A DNA stretch of 64,000 bases from Nostoc sp. UHCC 0702 (GTDB taxonomy: Bacteria; Cyanobacteriota; Cyanobacteriia; Cyanobacteriales; Nostocaceae). Where the stretch lies: contig CP071065.1 of assembly GCA_017164015.1 (NCBI GenBank), forward strand, positions 620,001 through 684,000. Direction: 5' to 3'. The notes under the pieces were generated by a model. The model was not told where the DNA came from. It made no database searches and was given only the letters and a program-made list of their open reading frames with translations. Shown piece by piece: positions 7,725 to 16,895 of this stretch (position 1 is the stretch's first letter; each line of letters opens with the position of its first letter). The position numbers and the translations under genes are program-made.

Positions 7725-9311
7725 ACTTTGGAACTTGATACTTGCCCAAGTTGATTGTTTACCACTTTCAGCGTTACCTTCATCAACAGCATCCCCCAAA
7801 GTTAGCTGCTTGACTTTTTTAACATCGCCTTGATCAACCGCTGTTTTTAAATCACGTTTCAAGTGAGCATTTTTAATCGCTTCCTCTGGAGAACGTGAAC
7901 TAGTTTTAAAACAATTCTCTAGAGTGTCGTATATGCCCACACGACGAGCCATTTTTCGATACTGGCGTTCTGTGTCTAATAATTTCGCCATCAATTCCAA
8001 GTGCATTGGATCATCTTCACAGATTTCTTCTAGCACAGTCCATTCATCGCTACCTAGTAAACTATAGCCAGCACCAGGACGGGTATCTTTAAATTCTTCC
8101 CCAGTCACTTCTTGATAAATGCGGGGTAAACTATCATCAAATTCATGTCTTTCTTCTAGCCATATCCGACGAATTTCACTGAGTTCTTCAGGGGTAATTA
8201 AGGTAATATCGCGCATATTTTCTGGTGCAGTTTTTCGGATTTGTTTTTCAACTGTAAGCAGCTTTCTCAGCCAGTCTTCTCGTGCTTCTTTAAGATATGG
8301 GCCTGGAATAGGCTCAACAGATATTTCATCATCTAAGTTGCGCTCATACAGTTGGACATCACCATTTCTCCGTCGAAAATCTCGCCGTTCACGGTTTTCT
8401 TCAGCATCCAATTCTTTACGTAAATCGAGTAGAGGTTGCATCCACTCTTTCTCTTCGTCATTTTGAATCATAGCCGCCAGTGATTTATCCTGACTAACTA
8501 ACGTACAAACCCAGCAACCAAAACGAGAACTACCACAACTAGGAGTAGATGTATCAACAACTAAAGGACATTCATTATCCGCAGAAGCACCTCTATACAT
8601 AGCGAATAAATCTTGATTGCTATATCCCCAAGGATTTTGCCACTGCATTAAATAAATCCATACCTCATCATTTTGCCAGTCTTCAATAGGGCTATAAACC
8701 AGAGAGTTGGGCAAATTCATGTTAGGGCTGAGGCGATCGCGTACCCTCTTGGCTTCAAATTTTTTCATTCGAAGAGCGCGTTTTGTACTTTCAGCCTTGC
8801 GAGTACCCAATACAACAATGGCTTCACCACTGGCTCGGATGACATCACGAATAAAGCGATTAGAGGGATTAATTTTGAGACGTTCTGTACACCAGCGAAA
8901 TTTTCCTCTTGGTGCTGGGTATCCTTTACCAATTAAACCTACCCAAAATGTCTCTTTAGGTTCTGGCTGTAACAGATGGGGTTCAAATGGTAATCCTTGG
9001 GCTTGAGATTTCATCTGTTTTAGAGAATTGCGTACCCACGCAGCGACTATAGGATTTTCTACTAGTGTGTCTGTGGTGATCACGTAGATCGTTTTAGTTC
9101 TTTTCTCAGGTGGAAGTCCTGCGATCGCATTCCAGACAAGTTGTAAAGTCGCTGTGCTGTCTTTACCGCCTGAGTAGCCCACAACCCAAGGTATTTGGTC
9201 TAAGCAATACAATTCTTGTATTTCAGTGGTAAGAACTTGGATATCTTCCACTAAATCTGCTACAGTACGCGTTTGCTGACCTTTATTTTCTGGTTGTTGT
9301 GCTGTAGCCAT
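7707..9311 (-). CDS. dndC: DNA phosphorothioation sulfurtransferase DndC
   Basis: A 534-aa PAPS-reductase-like N-type ATP pyrophosphatase. The PP-loop is SGGKDST (47-53). Four cysteines suited to a 4Fe-4S cluster are visible: Cys141 in FRWCTERLK and Cys259, Cys266 and Cys269 in SCGSSRFGCWVC. DndC with DndD incorporates sulfur into the DNA backbone using sulfur supplied by a cysteine desulfurase (DndA or a housekeeping IscS). The start at 9311 (MATAQQPENKG) is chosen because the catalytic domain follows at the usual distance. The last residues run into a REP-like repeat. The gene is divergent from the DGQHR gene at 9468 across 156 bp that must hold both promoters. Confidence 0.92.
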   Translation of the reverse strand: MATAQQPENKGQQTRTVADLVEDIQVLTTEIQELYCLDQIPWVVGYSGGKDSTATLQLVWNAIAGLPPEKRTKTIYVITTDTLVENPIVAAWVRNSLKQMKSQAQGLPFEPHLLQPEPKETFWVGLIGKGYPAPRGKFRWCTERLKINPSNRFIRDVIRASGEAIVVLGTRKAESTKRALRMKKFEAKRVRDRLSPNMNLPNSLVYSPIEDWQNDEVWIYLMQWQNPWGYSNQDLFAMYRGASADNECPLVVDTSTPSCGSSRFGCWVCTLVSQDKSLAAMIQNDEEKEWMQPLLDLRKELDAEENRERRDFRRRNGDVQLYERNLDDEISVEPIPGPYLKEAREDWLRKLLTVEKQIRKTAPENMRDITLITPEELSEIRRIWLEERHEFDDSLPRIYQEVTGEEFKDTRPGAGYSLLGSDEWTVLEEICEDDPMHLELMAKLLDTERQYRKMARRVGIYDTLENCFKTSSRSPEEAIKNAHLKRDLKTAVDQGDVKKVKQLTLGDAVDEGNAESGKQSTWASIKFQSPSLGD

Positions 9312-9467
9312 TTTTCCTTACCTATTAAAACAGGGATATTTTTCTTCACCCTTCCTTGAATAACTAAGAGGGCAGCCTTTGTATTGTACAGACTTAAAGG
9401 CAAAAAGCTATTTATCATAACACGAATTGTAATTTGATATCTTGTACACATTTATTAATAATTCTTT

Positions 9468-11066
9468 ATGAAAGACACTACATCTGACCTAAAATCTGAC
9501 ATCGCTATAGAGAACCTAGAAGGAGAAACCAAGGATAAACAGGTACTCGCTTTACTACTGGAGAAGTTCCTGGGGAGAAAGGATCAGATTCTCGTTCAAA
9601 AAACACAGATGGGTGGTACTGAGGCTTATGTTGGTTCTGTAACTCTGGAATGGTTTGCAGATCGTGTTCACTTCGCCTCTGATTTACCGTTGCTTCAGAA
9701 AAAGTACAATCGAGAAACTGATAACATCGAGATTGACGCGGATAGTATTGATGAAATTCAGCAACGTCCCCTTGATTGGTCACGTCAAGCACCTTTAGTA
9801 CAGTATTTAGCAGCGCGGACAAATCATAAGTTTCCGCCGGTTCTGGTGGTGATTAATCAACCTTGGGTAGATAATCTCAAAGCTGCTGAATGGGATAGTG
9901 AAGGACGCGCCAGAAAATCTACTACCGATTTTACGCCTCTAGATGCAGATGGTAAGGTTGGTCTGCTGAATGTTTCTGAAGAGGATGTGACTATTTATGC
10001 ATTGGATGGTCAACACCGATTGATGGGGGTGCAGGGGTTGATGGAGTTAATTAAAACTCGCAAACTTCAGCGTTATAAAAAAGATAAAACTGCTGACGAA
10101 AGTTTTATTACTGTAGATGATTTGATAGAACAATATCAAGTAGACTTGGATTATTTGCAAAGCTTGCCCAAAGAAAAGATTGGTATTGAGTTTATTTGTG
10201 CGGTTGCGGCTGGCGAAACCCGCACCCAGGCGAGGCGAAGGGTAAGATCCATCTTTGTACATGTGAATTTAATGGCTGCACCTTTAACTAAAGGTCAGTT
10301 AGCACAGTTGAATGAAGATGATGGTTTTTCAATTGTTGCGAGAAAAATAGCAGTTACTCATCCACTTTTAGAACAACGCCAGGATCGCAATCCTCGCATC
10401 AATTGGAATAGTGCGACGGTAGCAGCGAATTCTACAGTTTTAACAACGCTGCAAGCCCTTCACGATATGTCTGAACGATATTTAGGGCAAAAATTCCCTC
10501 ACTGGAAACCTTTTGAAAAAGGTTTAATTCCCATGCGACCAGAGGATGAGGAACTTGAACAGGGGATTAAGGAATTTAAACAACTATTTGATGGTTTGGC
10601 TAGCCTTCCTAGTTATAAGCTGCTGGAAGAAGAAGATACACCAGCCTTACGACGCTTTAGTTTTGAAAAGGAAGGGGGTGAAGGAAATATGCTGTTCCGT
10701 CCTGTTGGTCAAGTAGCAATAGCTCAAGCTTTGGGAATATTGGTTTTTAAAAAAGGTTTTTCCCTAGGAGATACTTTTAAGAAGTTGCGGAAGTTTGACC
10801 AACAAGGCGGTTTTAGTGGTATGGAGTATCCGCAATCTTTATGGTATGGCGTTTTGTATGACCCTAATAAGAAACGGGTGCAGGTTGCAGGACGAGATTT
10901 AGCAGCGAAGTTACTAATTTATATTTTGGGTGGAATTCAAGATCAGATGGAACGTGCTGAACTTCGCAAGGCTTTAGCTGATGCTAGGACTGTGGAAAAT
11001 CAAACAATAGGTTTTGATGGTAAGTTTGTTGAACCTAAGCAAGTGGGACTTCCATCGATTATATGA
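9468..11066 (+). CDS. DGQHR-domain protein, DndB-like (long form)
   Basis: A 532-aa protein of the DGQHR family, to which DndB belongs. The motif appears as ALDGQHRLMGVQGLMEL at about residues 178-194, with the conserved companion segment VNLMAAPLTKGQLAQLNEDDGFS further on. DndB proteins are described as negative regulators of dnd transcription. This one is longer than usual DndB (about 350-400 aa), with an extended C-terminal half. It is divergent from dndC and is followed by a second, shorter DGQHR gene on the same strand. The ATG at 9468 has no obvious competitor. Assignment to the family is firm; regulation of this locus is inferred. Confidence 0.82.
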   Translation: MKDTTSDLKSDIAIENLEGETKDKQVLALLLEKFLGRKDQILVQKTQMGGTEAYVGSVTLEWFADRVHFASDLPLLQKKYNRETDNIEIDADSIDEIQQRPLDWSRQAPLVQYLAARTNHKFPPVLVVINQPWVDNLKAAEWDSEGRARKSTTDFTPLDADGKVGLLNVSEEDVTIYALDGQHRLMGVQGLMELIKTRKLQRYKKDKTADESFITVDDLIEQYQVDLDYLQSLPKEKIGIEFICAVAAGETRTQARRRVRSIFVHVNLMAAPLTKGQLAQLNEDDGFSIVARKIAVTHPLLEQRQDRNPRINWNSATVAANSTVLTTLQALHDMSERYLGQKFPHWKPFEKGLIPMRPEDEELEQGIKEFKQLFDGLASLPSYKLLEEEDTPALRRFSFEKEGGEGNMLFRPVGQVAIAQALGILVFKKGFSLGDTFKKLRKFDQQGGFSGMEYPQSLWYGVLYDPNKKRVQVAGRDLAAKLLIYILGGIQDQMERAELRKALADARTVENQTIGFDGKFVEPKQVGLPSII

Positions 11067-11172
11067 TTCGCAGGTTCAATAACATATATTCAGTGCGGTT
11101 TTTACTGATTTCAAAACGCTTAAGCCCAGCATAATATGTTGTCTACGCGGCTCAAATTATACATTCATTTTT

Positions 11173-12357
11173 ATGGATCAGACAAACCAGGATAGTGCTA
11201 ATACCGTTCCACCAGAAGATAAAGCTAAGTTTAGTGCCTTTATTGAACCTTTTTTTTCCAAATATCACCGTGAGCGGTGCTATCCTGGGCTAATTTTTAG
11301 GCATGGTAAGCGTACTATGCTACAAATCAATGTACCTGCGAGTGATTTTTCTGGTCTTCTTCAAGCAAAACCATCTGAAGGTAATGATCCTGATTCTGGA
11401 AAAAATCGCCCAGAGGTAAAAGGTCATGCGGAAGAAATTAAACAATATATTGTTGATCGTGCCAAAAAGGGAAAACCTTGGATTGTAGGAACTCTAACTG
11501 CAAATGTAGACCCAAAAGATATAACAATTCTGGAATTAGGCAGAGGTATTTGTTTAGTTGTTATTCGTAGAGGGGTTAAATTAGATATCACTGATGGACA
11601 ACATCGTAAACGTGCTATTCATGGATTGATAGAAAGTGCTGACAGCAATTTAATTAGTGATGATGATTTTCCAATTACCTTAGTTTTGGAAGGCGATTTT
11701 CGCCAGTGTCAGACAGATTTTAGAGACATGGCTCAAACAAGGCAATTAGATAAATCCTTGTTATTATCATTCGGTGAGTTTTCTGGTCGAGTTGGCATTA
11801 CTAAAGAATTAATACAACGAGTGCCAATGTTTCATGGGAAAACAGAAAAGATTAAATCGGCTCCAGCAACTAAACAAAAGCTGATTTATACAACTAACTA
11901 TATAGCTAGATTTGTAAGTTGTGCTTTTACTGGAAATCCCAGTGATCAGCTTCGAGATTATGAAGTTTATCAAGCATCTGATGCTTTGGTGATTTGTCTT
12001 AATAGATTTTTCTCAGAATGCAGCAATACAGAATACATTTTTGATACAAGTGCTGAAGAATTAACAGAAGATGAAGTAGCAGCATTTAAAGATGACTGTA
12101 TTTTAGGTGTAAGTGTTGGGCTGGAAGTTTTAGGACGTTTATTGTACTATACTCAAGAAGAAAATTATTTTAATGAAGAGAAAGTATCGCAACTTTCACA
12201 GATTGATTGGTCAAGAGAAAACTCTCTTTGGAAAGATAATATAGTTAGAATAGATCCGAAACCAAAAAATCCAGATAAACCTTACAAACTATCTACTGCT
12301 GCAAACGCTGTTACAGATGCAGTAAAGATGGTCAAAATTAGGCTTGGATGGATTTAA
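11173..12357 (+). CDS. dndB: DGQHR-domain protein, probable DndB
   Basis: A 394-aa protein of usual DndB length carrying DITDGQHRKRAIHGLIES and the downstream segment DFRDMAQTRQLDKSLLLSF. DndB is known as a DNA-binding repressor of the dnd operon in Salmonella. It lies 106 bp after the first DGQHR gene on the same strand, so the two are probably co-transcribed. It shares little visible sequence with its neighbour beyond the motif, so this is not a recent duplication. It is convergent with the Dnd-associated gene at 12383. Confidence 0.8.
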   Translation: MDQTNQDSANTVPPEDKAKFSAFIEPFFSKYHRERCYPGLIFRHGKRTMLQINVPASDFSGLLQAKPSEGNDPDSGKNRPEVKGHAEEIKQYIVDRAKKGKPWIVGTLTANVDPKDITILELGRGICLVVIRRGVKLDITDGQHRKRAIHGLIESADSNLISDDDFPITLVLEGDFRQCQTDFRDMAQTRQLDKSLLLSFGEFSGRVGITKELIQRVPMFHGKTEKIKSAPATKQKLIYTTNYIARFVSCAFTGNPSDQLRDYEVYQASDALVICLNRFFSECSNTEYIFDTSAEELTEDEVAAFKDDCILGVSVGLEVLGRLLYYTQEENYFNEEKVSQLSQIDWSRENSLWKDNIVRIDPKPKNPDKPYKLSTAANAVTDAVKMVKIRLGWI

Positions 12358-12382
12358 GTTATTGGTTTACTTTCCAAGTATT

Positions 12383-12856
12383 TTAAGAGAGGAATTTAGT
12401 CAAATCAAATTCCTCTTCTTGTTTTTCTTCATTCATTCGCTCATAACTGAGAAATAATAAAATTCGCTCTGAATAATCTACTGCTCCACGCAACTCATTT
12501 TGTAATATTTCTAGTCCCCCGTTAGCATACTCTTCAAAAATCTGGTTGCGTTGAGTGTCGTATTCTTCTTCATTAATAGATAAAATTTTGATATCTTGAG
12601 TTTCAGTCATTCCCAGTAATTTAATCACTACATCATTTCCTACCGAGGCAAAATATTCTAATCTAATTGGAGATGGTTCTCTTTTAGAAATTTCTCCTAG
12701 AGGTACTCGCTTTTTATGTTTTGCACCTAAAGCAGCAGCAAACACAATCACATCAGCGAAGGTTTGGAAAGGCCCGGTTCCGCCATCTGAGGATGTTAAA
12801 GCTTTTACTAAATCTGCTTTATCTTTAGCAACCCTGATTCTGCCAGTTTCAGCCAT
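12383..12856 (-). CDS. Dnd system-associated protein 4 (family-level call)
   Basis: A 157-aa protein that I recognise as the small accessory family named 'dnd system-associated protein 4'. Characteristic parts are GRIRVAKDKADLVKAL at the N-terminus and FQTFADVIVFAAALGAKHKKRVPL at about 32-55. The middle is mixed and the C-terminus acidic (EEKQEEEFDLTKFLS). Its biochemical role is unknown to me. It stands at the end of a minus-strand run with two Uma2 genes and an SMC-like ATPase. It is 25 bp from the convergent dndB stop. Confidence 0.7.
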   Translation of the reverse strand: MAETGRIRVAKDKADLVKALTSSDGGTGPFQTFADVIVFAAALGAKHKKRVPLGEISKREPSPIRLEYFASVGNDVVIKLLGMTETQDIKILSINEEEYDTQRNQIFEEYANGGLEILQNELRGAVDYSERILLFLSYERMNEEKQEEEFDLTKFLS

Positions 12857-12943
12857 GATGTTGATATTTACGTTGTTGCTATCTTAACTGAAGATGAGAG
12901 CGATCGCTCCTTTCCTCAGTAAAAACAATCACAAGTCATCTTG

Positions 12944-13498
12944 TTAAATCTCAAACAAATTATCTACTTGCATAAACCATCCTGGTACTGCGGGTTCAGC
13001 TGACGCTACCTCACCACGACGATAGACTTGCGGTTGCTCAGGATTATTAAAACGATATACTCTAATAACTTCCTCTTTGAGTACATCTACATCCCACACC
13101 ACCAAAGTACCAGTCGCAAAATAATCACGGCGTTTGTTGGCTATCTCTTCCTCAGCCGTATCACCGTAATCATTTGCACTTCTTACCTCAGCAGCAAACA
13201 CAGGCGCACCATTGAGAAACTTCCCACCTGTAGGTTTACCAGTGTAGAATGCGGCATCAGGACTTAAAGAACGACGATTAGGCAAATTCACCAGAAAGCC
13301 AACATTATCAGGTAAAGCATAACCACTTTTTGTCAGACGTTCATAATCCCGCAGACTCGCATAAATTTCACCTCCTGCACGTCCTGGTAAAAATCCCGTT
13401 GGAGACATTAGCACCAATTTTCCATTCACAATTTCCGCTTTACAATTGTCAGGCACACGGTACAAATCTTCAATAGTTGCCTCAGTGTTTATATTCAT
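12944..13498 (-). CDS. Uma2-family endonuclease (DUF820)
   Basis: A 184-aa PD-(D/E)xK-fold protein of the Uma2 family, which is heavily expanded in cyanobacteria. The start region (ATIEDLYRVPDNCKAEIVNGKLVLMSP) is typical, and the putative catalytic residues are in SPDAAF (Asp), FAAEVRS (Glu) and ANKRRDYF (Lys). The function of these proteins in cyanobacteria is largely unknown. Its position between Dnd accessory genes may be chance, given how common the family is. It is 88 bp upstream of the dnd-associated gene on the same strand. Confidence 0.85.
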   Translation of the reverse strand: MNINTEATIEDLYRVPDNCKAEIVNGKLVLMSPTGFLPGRAGGEIYASLRDYERLTKSGYALPDNVGFLVNLPNRRSLSPDAAFYTGKPTGGKFLNGAPVFAAEVRSANDYGDTAEEEIANKRRDYFATGTLVVWDVDVLKEEVIRVYRFNNPEQPQVYRRGEVASAEPAVPGWFMQVDNLFEI

Positions 13499-13571
13499 AA
13501 AACACTTTCTCCTTAATTAGGATAATCTTAATCATCATCTCTTTTCTCTGCGTCCTTTCCACCTCTGCGGT

Positions 13572-14141
13572 TCATTCTTTTAACTGTACATCTTCATAAA
13601 CCAAAGATATAGTAAATCGGAAATCAACACTGGTAAAATCAACTTCATCTCCCTCTTCATAGGGATGTAACTCCCAAAATCCTTTTTCATTTAACCGAAA
13701 ACAATCCAAATTAATTTTTTCAGCATCAATTAAAACGTATTCTTGCAAAGTTGGAATACGGCGGTATTGGGTAAATTTGCCGCCTCTATCATCAGCTTCT
13801 GTACTAGGAGAGAGAACTTCGACAATTAGACAAGGATATTGAATAAATTTAATCGCTTGTCTGTCCCGTTGATCACAACTCACCATCACATCTGGATAGT
13901 GAAATGGGCCGTTTTCAGATACAGCGACTTTTGCATCTGCCATGAAAGCGCGACAGGAACTTCCCCGGAGGTGGCTTTTTAATGCCGCAGCCAAATTCAG
14001 AGCAATGGTAGTATGAGGAATAGTACCCCCAGTCATGGCGAAGACTTCACCATTAATATATTCATATTTGATGTCTTGCTGTTCTTCCCATTCTAGGTAT
14101 TCCTGGGAAGTCATATATTTTCGGTTTGGACTCGCAATCAT
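13572..14141 (-). CDS. Uma2-family endonuclease (DUF820)
   Basis: A 189-aa Uma2-family protein distinct from its neighbour. The N-terminus MTSQEYLEWEEQQDIKYEYINGEVFAM and the nuclease-core residues in YPDVMVSC (Asp), CLIVEVLSPSTE (Glu) and GGKFTQYR (Lys) are present, so it looks catalytically intact. The gene starts 11 bp after the stop of the SMC-like ATPase and is probably co-transcribed with it. A start at the internal MTSQEYL (residue 10) is also possible. Confidence 0.87.
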   Translation of the reverse strand: MIASPNRKYMTSQEYLEWEEQQDIKYEYINGEVFAMTGGTIPHTTIALNLAAALKSHLRGSSCRAFMADAKVAVSENGPFHYPDVMVSCDQRDRQAIKFIQYPCLIVEVLSPSTEADDRGGKFTQYRRIPTLQEYVLIDAEKINLDCFRLNEKGFWELHPYEEGDEVDFTSVDFRFTISLVYEDVQLKE

Positions 14142-14152
14142 AACTTCATCCC

Positions 14153-16225
14153 TTAAGAATTGCGTTCAACCTCGATAATTTCGGTATACTCAAACTCATT
14201 CGGACTTTGCTTTACCAAAGGATATCTTTCTTTCCCTAATTCAATATAATCCTGTTCGCAATCTGGCTTAGAAGAATAATAAGTTAGCACATATTCTCTA
14301 CCAATTCTCTTACTCATTTCCTCGGCAACTTCACCCCGCCATTGAGTTTTTGTTACCAACACAATTAACTGATTTGCCAATTTAGGAATTGTCTTAGCAA
14401 TTTGACGGCGATAAATTTCATCCAAACTACCAAATGGCGAATCCATGACAATTGGAAAGTTGCTGCTGTCGGGAACCATCAGCATTTTACGCTTTTCACT
14501 CCATTCCCGCACTCTGTCAATGATACTGGCAATAAAAGATAAACTGAGTATTTGATTTTCACCTGTAGAAGCTGCAACAGATGCTTCTACACCTGATGTA
14601 TTTTCTACTAAAGTCAATTCATATTTTTCACTGATTTTCGGAATATAGGGAGTGAAAGAAATCTCGGTAAAAATCTCTTGTACACGCTTTTCTAGTTGGA
14701 TGCGAAACTGTTTTTCTTGGCGGTTTCTCAGTTCTGTTAACCGTTCAATGGCATCTTGGGTGGCGTTAATACGTCGTTGTGCTAATGCTTGCCTGTCTTC
14801 ATTGAATTTCTGCTTAGCAATTTGTTTGCTTAAGGTATCAATTTCAGCTTGGAAGTTAGCAATTTGTTGCTGATTTGCACCTTGTTCGCGGTTGAATTCA
14901 TCGATTTTGCCTTCGATTTCATCTAACCGTTTTTGCAAGCTGCTAATTTCTTCGTTGGCATCTTTTCGCAAACGTTCCTGAATGTTATCTAATTCGCCTT
15001 CAACTTGGGATATTATTTGGCGTAACTGATTTATTCTAGCTTGTTCTCTGTCAACTTCTTCCCAAAAGGTATTTGCTTGTTTATCAATTTCATCTACTTG
15101 GGCACTCATGCGAATTGCAGTTTCTTCCACTGCTGAAGAACCTGCTCTCTCTAACCAAATTTTCACATTGGCATGGGCATGACTTTCTGCGTTTAATTCT
15201 GCACCGCAAATACAGCGTTGCGATTTCAGTAATTCATTGACAAATTCCCGTGAAATGCCAGAGGTTAATTCGCCTTGCTGTTTTAAATTATTGATAATCT
15301 CCCGAAACTGCGCTGTGGTTTCTGAAAGTAATACGGTGTAACCTCGTGCAGAAATGATTTTTTTCAGCGCTTCCTTTGTTTGTCGCAGACTTTCTTGATT
15401 AGATAGTTTCTGCTTTTCTAATTCTTGCCTTCTTTCTTGCAGTTCCTTGGCGGCGCTGAGTTCTCGCAAACGGTTACTTGTCTCTTTTTTAAAAGTTTGT
15501 TGATATTCTAATTCTTGGTTAATTTCCGTTTCTCGCTTGGTGATGCGTTCAATATCACGTTCTATCTTTTCCTGCTGTCTCAATAGCTGTTTGATTTCGG
15601 AATCACCAATGGCTTTTAACTCATTTTCTAAGCTTTTTTTAGCTTCTCCCAAGTGTCTGATAGAACGGTTAATTACTTCCACACCTAAGAAAATCTTCGT
15701 CGCTTCTGCAATTTCGGCTTTTTTGTCAGAACGGACTATTTCTTCAATGCGTTCGCCGTCAAAGAAAAAATATTGATGTAAGCTAGCTGGTAAAATTTGT
15801 CCAATAATTTCTTCTGGTTGCTGGAGTGGAAAATACCATCTGCCATCATCTCCAGCTACCTGCATCAATAATTCTGTCTTGCCGATGTCAAAGTCAATTT
15901 CGTTTTTATAAACCCGACATTGGCGTTTGACGTTGTAGCGTTTACCTTCATGTTCCCAACTTATTTCTACCCAGCATTCTACAGCTTGCCCAGTTTTAGC
16001 TTCTGCGATCGCTCTTTTATTCACTAACTGTTCTGTCGATGCAAAGGCGGCACTAAATTTCTCATATAATACCCAAGTAAAGGCATTCAGTAAACTAGTT
16101 TTACCAGAGCCATTATTGCCATGAATAATTGTTGTGTTGTGAGCATCTCCCCCTGCCAGGATGATCTCTGGTGTTCTACCATAAAAAGAGCGAAAGTTGC
16201 ACAGCTTGATTGCAGTCAGCTTCAT
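14153..16225 (-). CDS. SMC/DndD-like AAA ATPase
   Basis: A 690-aa Rad50/DndD-like ATPase. Walker A is HGNNGSGKTS (about 35-44), and HQYFFFDGERIEEIV mirrors the FLFDGEQ segment of DndD. Two coiled-coil arms (about 180-290 and 360-520) flank a cysteine-bearing turn (QRCICGAEL), and the C-terminal part has TGENQILSLSF and Walker B FPIVMDSPFGSLD. It resembles the dndD product in plan but not closely in sequence. It starts with ATG overlapping the stop of a 57-aa gene (ATGA), so the two are translationally coupled. It could be a second modification ATPase or part of a phosphorothioation-linked restriction module; the sequence does not decide. Confidence 0.8.
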   Translation of the reverse strand: MKLTAIKLCNFRSFYGRTPEIILAGGDAHNTTIIHGNNGSGKTSLLNAFTWVLYEKFSAAFASTEQLVNKRAIAEAKTGQAVECWVEISWEHEGKRYNVKRQCRVYKNEIDFDIGKTELLMQVAGDDGRWYFPLQQPEEIIGQILPASLHQYFFFDGERIEEIVRSDKKAEIAEATKIFLGVEVINRSIRHLGEAKKSLENELKAIGDSEIKQLLRQQEKIERDIERITKRETEINQELEYQQTFKKETSNRLRELSAAKELQERRQELEKQKLSNQESLRQTKEALKKIISARGYTVLLSETTAQFREIINNLKQQGELTSGISREFVNELLKSQRCICGAELNAESHAHANVKIWLERAGSSAVEETAIRMSAQVDEIDKQANTFWEEVDREQARINQLRQIISQVEGELDNIQERLRKDANEEISSLQKRLDEIEGKIDEFNREQGANQQQIANFQAEIDTLSKQIAKQKFNEDRQALAQRRINATQDAIERLTELRNRQEKQFRIQLEKRVQEIFTEISFTPYIPKISEKYELTLVENTSGVEASVAASTGENQILSLSFIASIIDRVREWSEKRKMLMVPDSSNFPIVMDSPFGSLDEIYRRQIAKTIPKLANQLIVLVTKTQWRGEVAEEMSKRIGREYVLTYYSSKPDCEQDYIELGKERYPLVKQSPNEFEYTEIIEVERNS

Positions 16226-16395
16226 CGCACCGCTTCCTTGACAATCGCCAAAATGTCATCATTAATATGGCTGAGACTTTTTTTATCCAGTCTGCTTTTT
16301 TCTAGTTGCCATACCCGCTCAATAATTTGTCGCACCTCCGGCGGAGCGCTGGTAATTGGCTCTTGAACATCATCAATATTCGCCTCTTGTGACAT
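16222..16395 (-). CDS. 57-aa protein translationally coupled to the SMC-like ATPase
   Basis: A 57-aa frame starting with ATG at 16395 and ending in a TGA that overlaps the ATPase start (ATGA). The protein begins MSQEANIDDVQEP, has APPEVRQIIERVWQLEKSRL, and ends SHINDDILAIVKEAVR. It is acidic at the N-terminus and helical after that. I know no family for it. The overlap and the same-strand order argue that it is a real gene and that it acts with the ATPase. The 360 bp upstream of it (16396-16754) are AT-rich and hold no gene that I can see, but must carry its promoter. Confidence 0.65.
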   Translation of the reverse strand: MSQEANIDDVQEPITSAPPEVRQIIERVWQLEKSRLDKKSLSHINDDILAIVKEAVR

Positions 16396-16754
16396 CTCGG
16401 TTTTTAAATAGCTTTTTTTCTATTCTAACCGTCTCTATTCCTGCCTTTACATCGGTAAAGCTACTATTTCCAGTATTTTGATTTTCTGCAATCTGAGAAA
16501 AGAAAATTTGAAATTTTTTTGAGAAAAAGCTTTATTTTTAGAATATTTACTGATATATTGTAATTATCTTCAGAATTTTCTTCATAATGGGGTGTTTGTC
16601 GCTTTAAAAATTTTGCATCCATCCGATTATAATATGGTTAAACCTGATACTTAATTATCTTCCCACATTGAATGTTCCGATGTCAAATTTCAGAAAAAAC
16701 TTTACAAATACTTAGTGTCTTTGTGCCTTGGTGGTAGAAAATTCTTGAACCACA

Positions 16755-16881
16755 TATAGCAATCCGATTTGATTTCTGAATCACTCGTAGAGGTAAGGGA
16801 CTGGGGACTGGGGACTGGGGACTGGGAAGAAGGAATAAAGGTGTACTGAGTTTTGTTCAAAAATCAAATATGAGTCCTATA
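16755..16881 (-). mobile_element. 127-bp MITE, copy 1
   Basis: This 127-bp element begins TATAGCAATCCGATTTGATTT and ends AAATCAAATATGAGTCCTATA, which are imperfect inverted termini. It is the reverse complement of the copies at 45555-45681 and 50852-50978 and appears to differ from them by a single base in the inner GGGGACT tract. It carries no coding sequence. It lies 14 bp beyond the helicase stop codon. Confidence 0.9.
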
Positions 16882-16895
16882 GACCCAAAGAAAAA

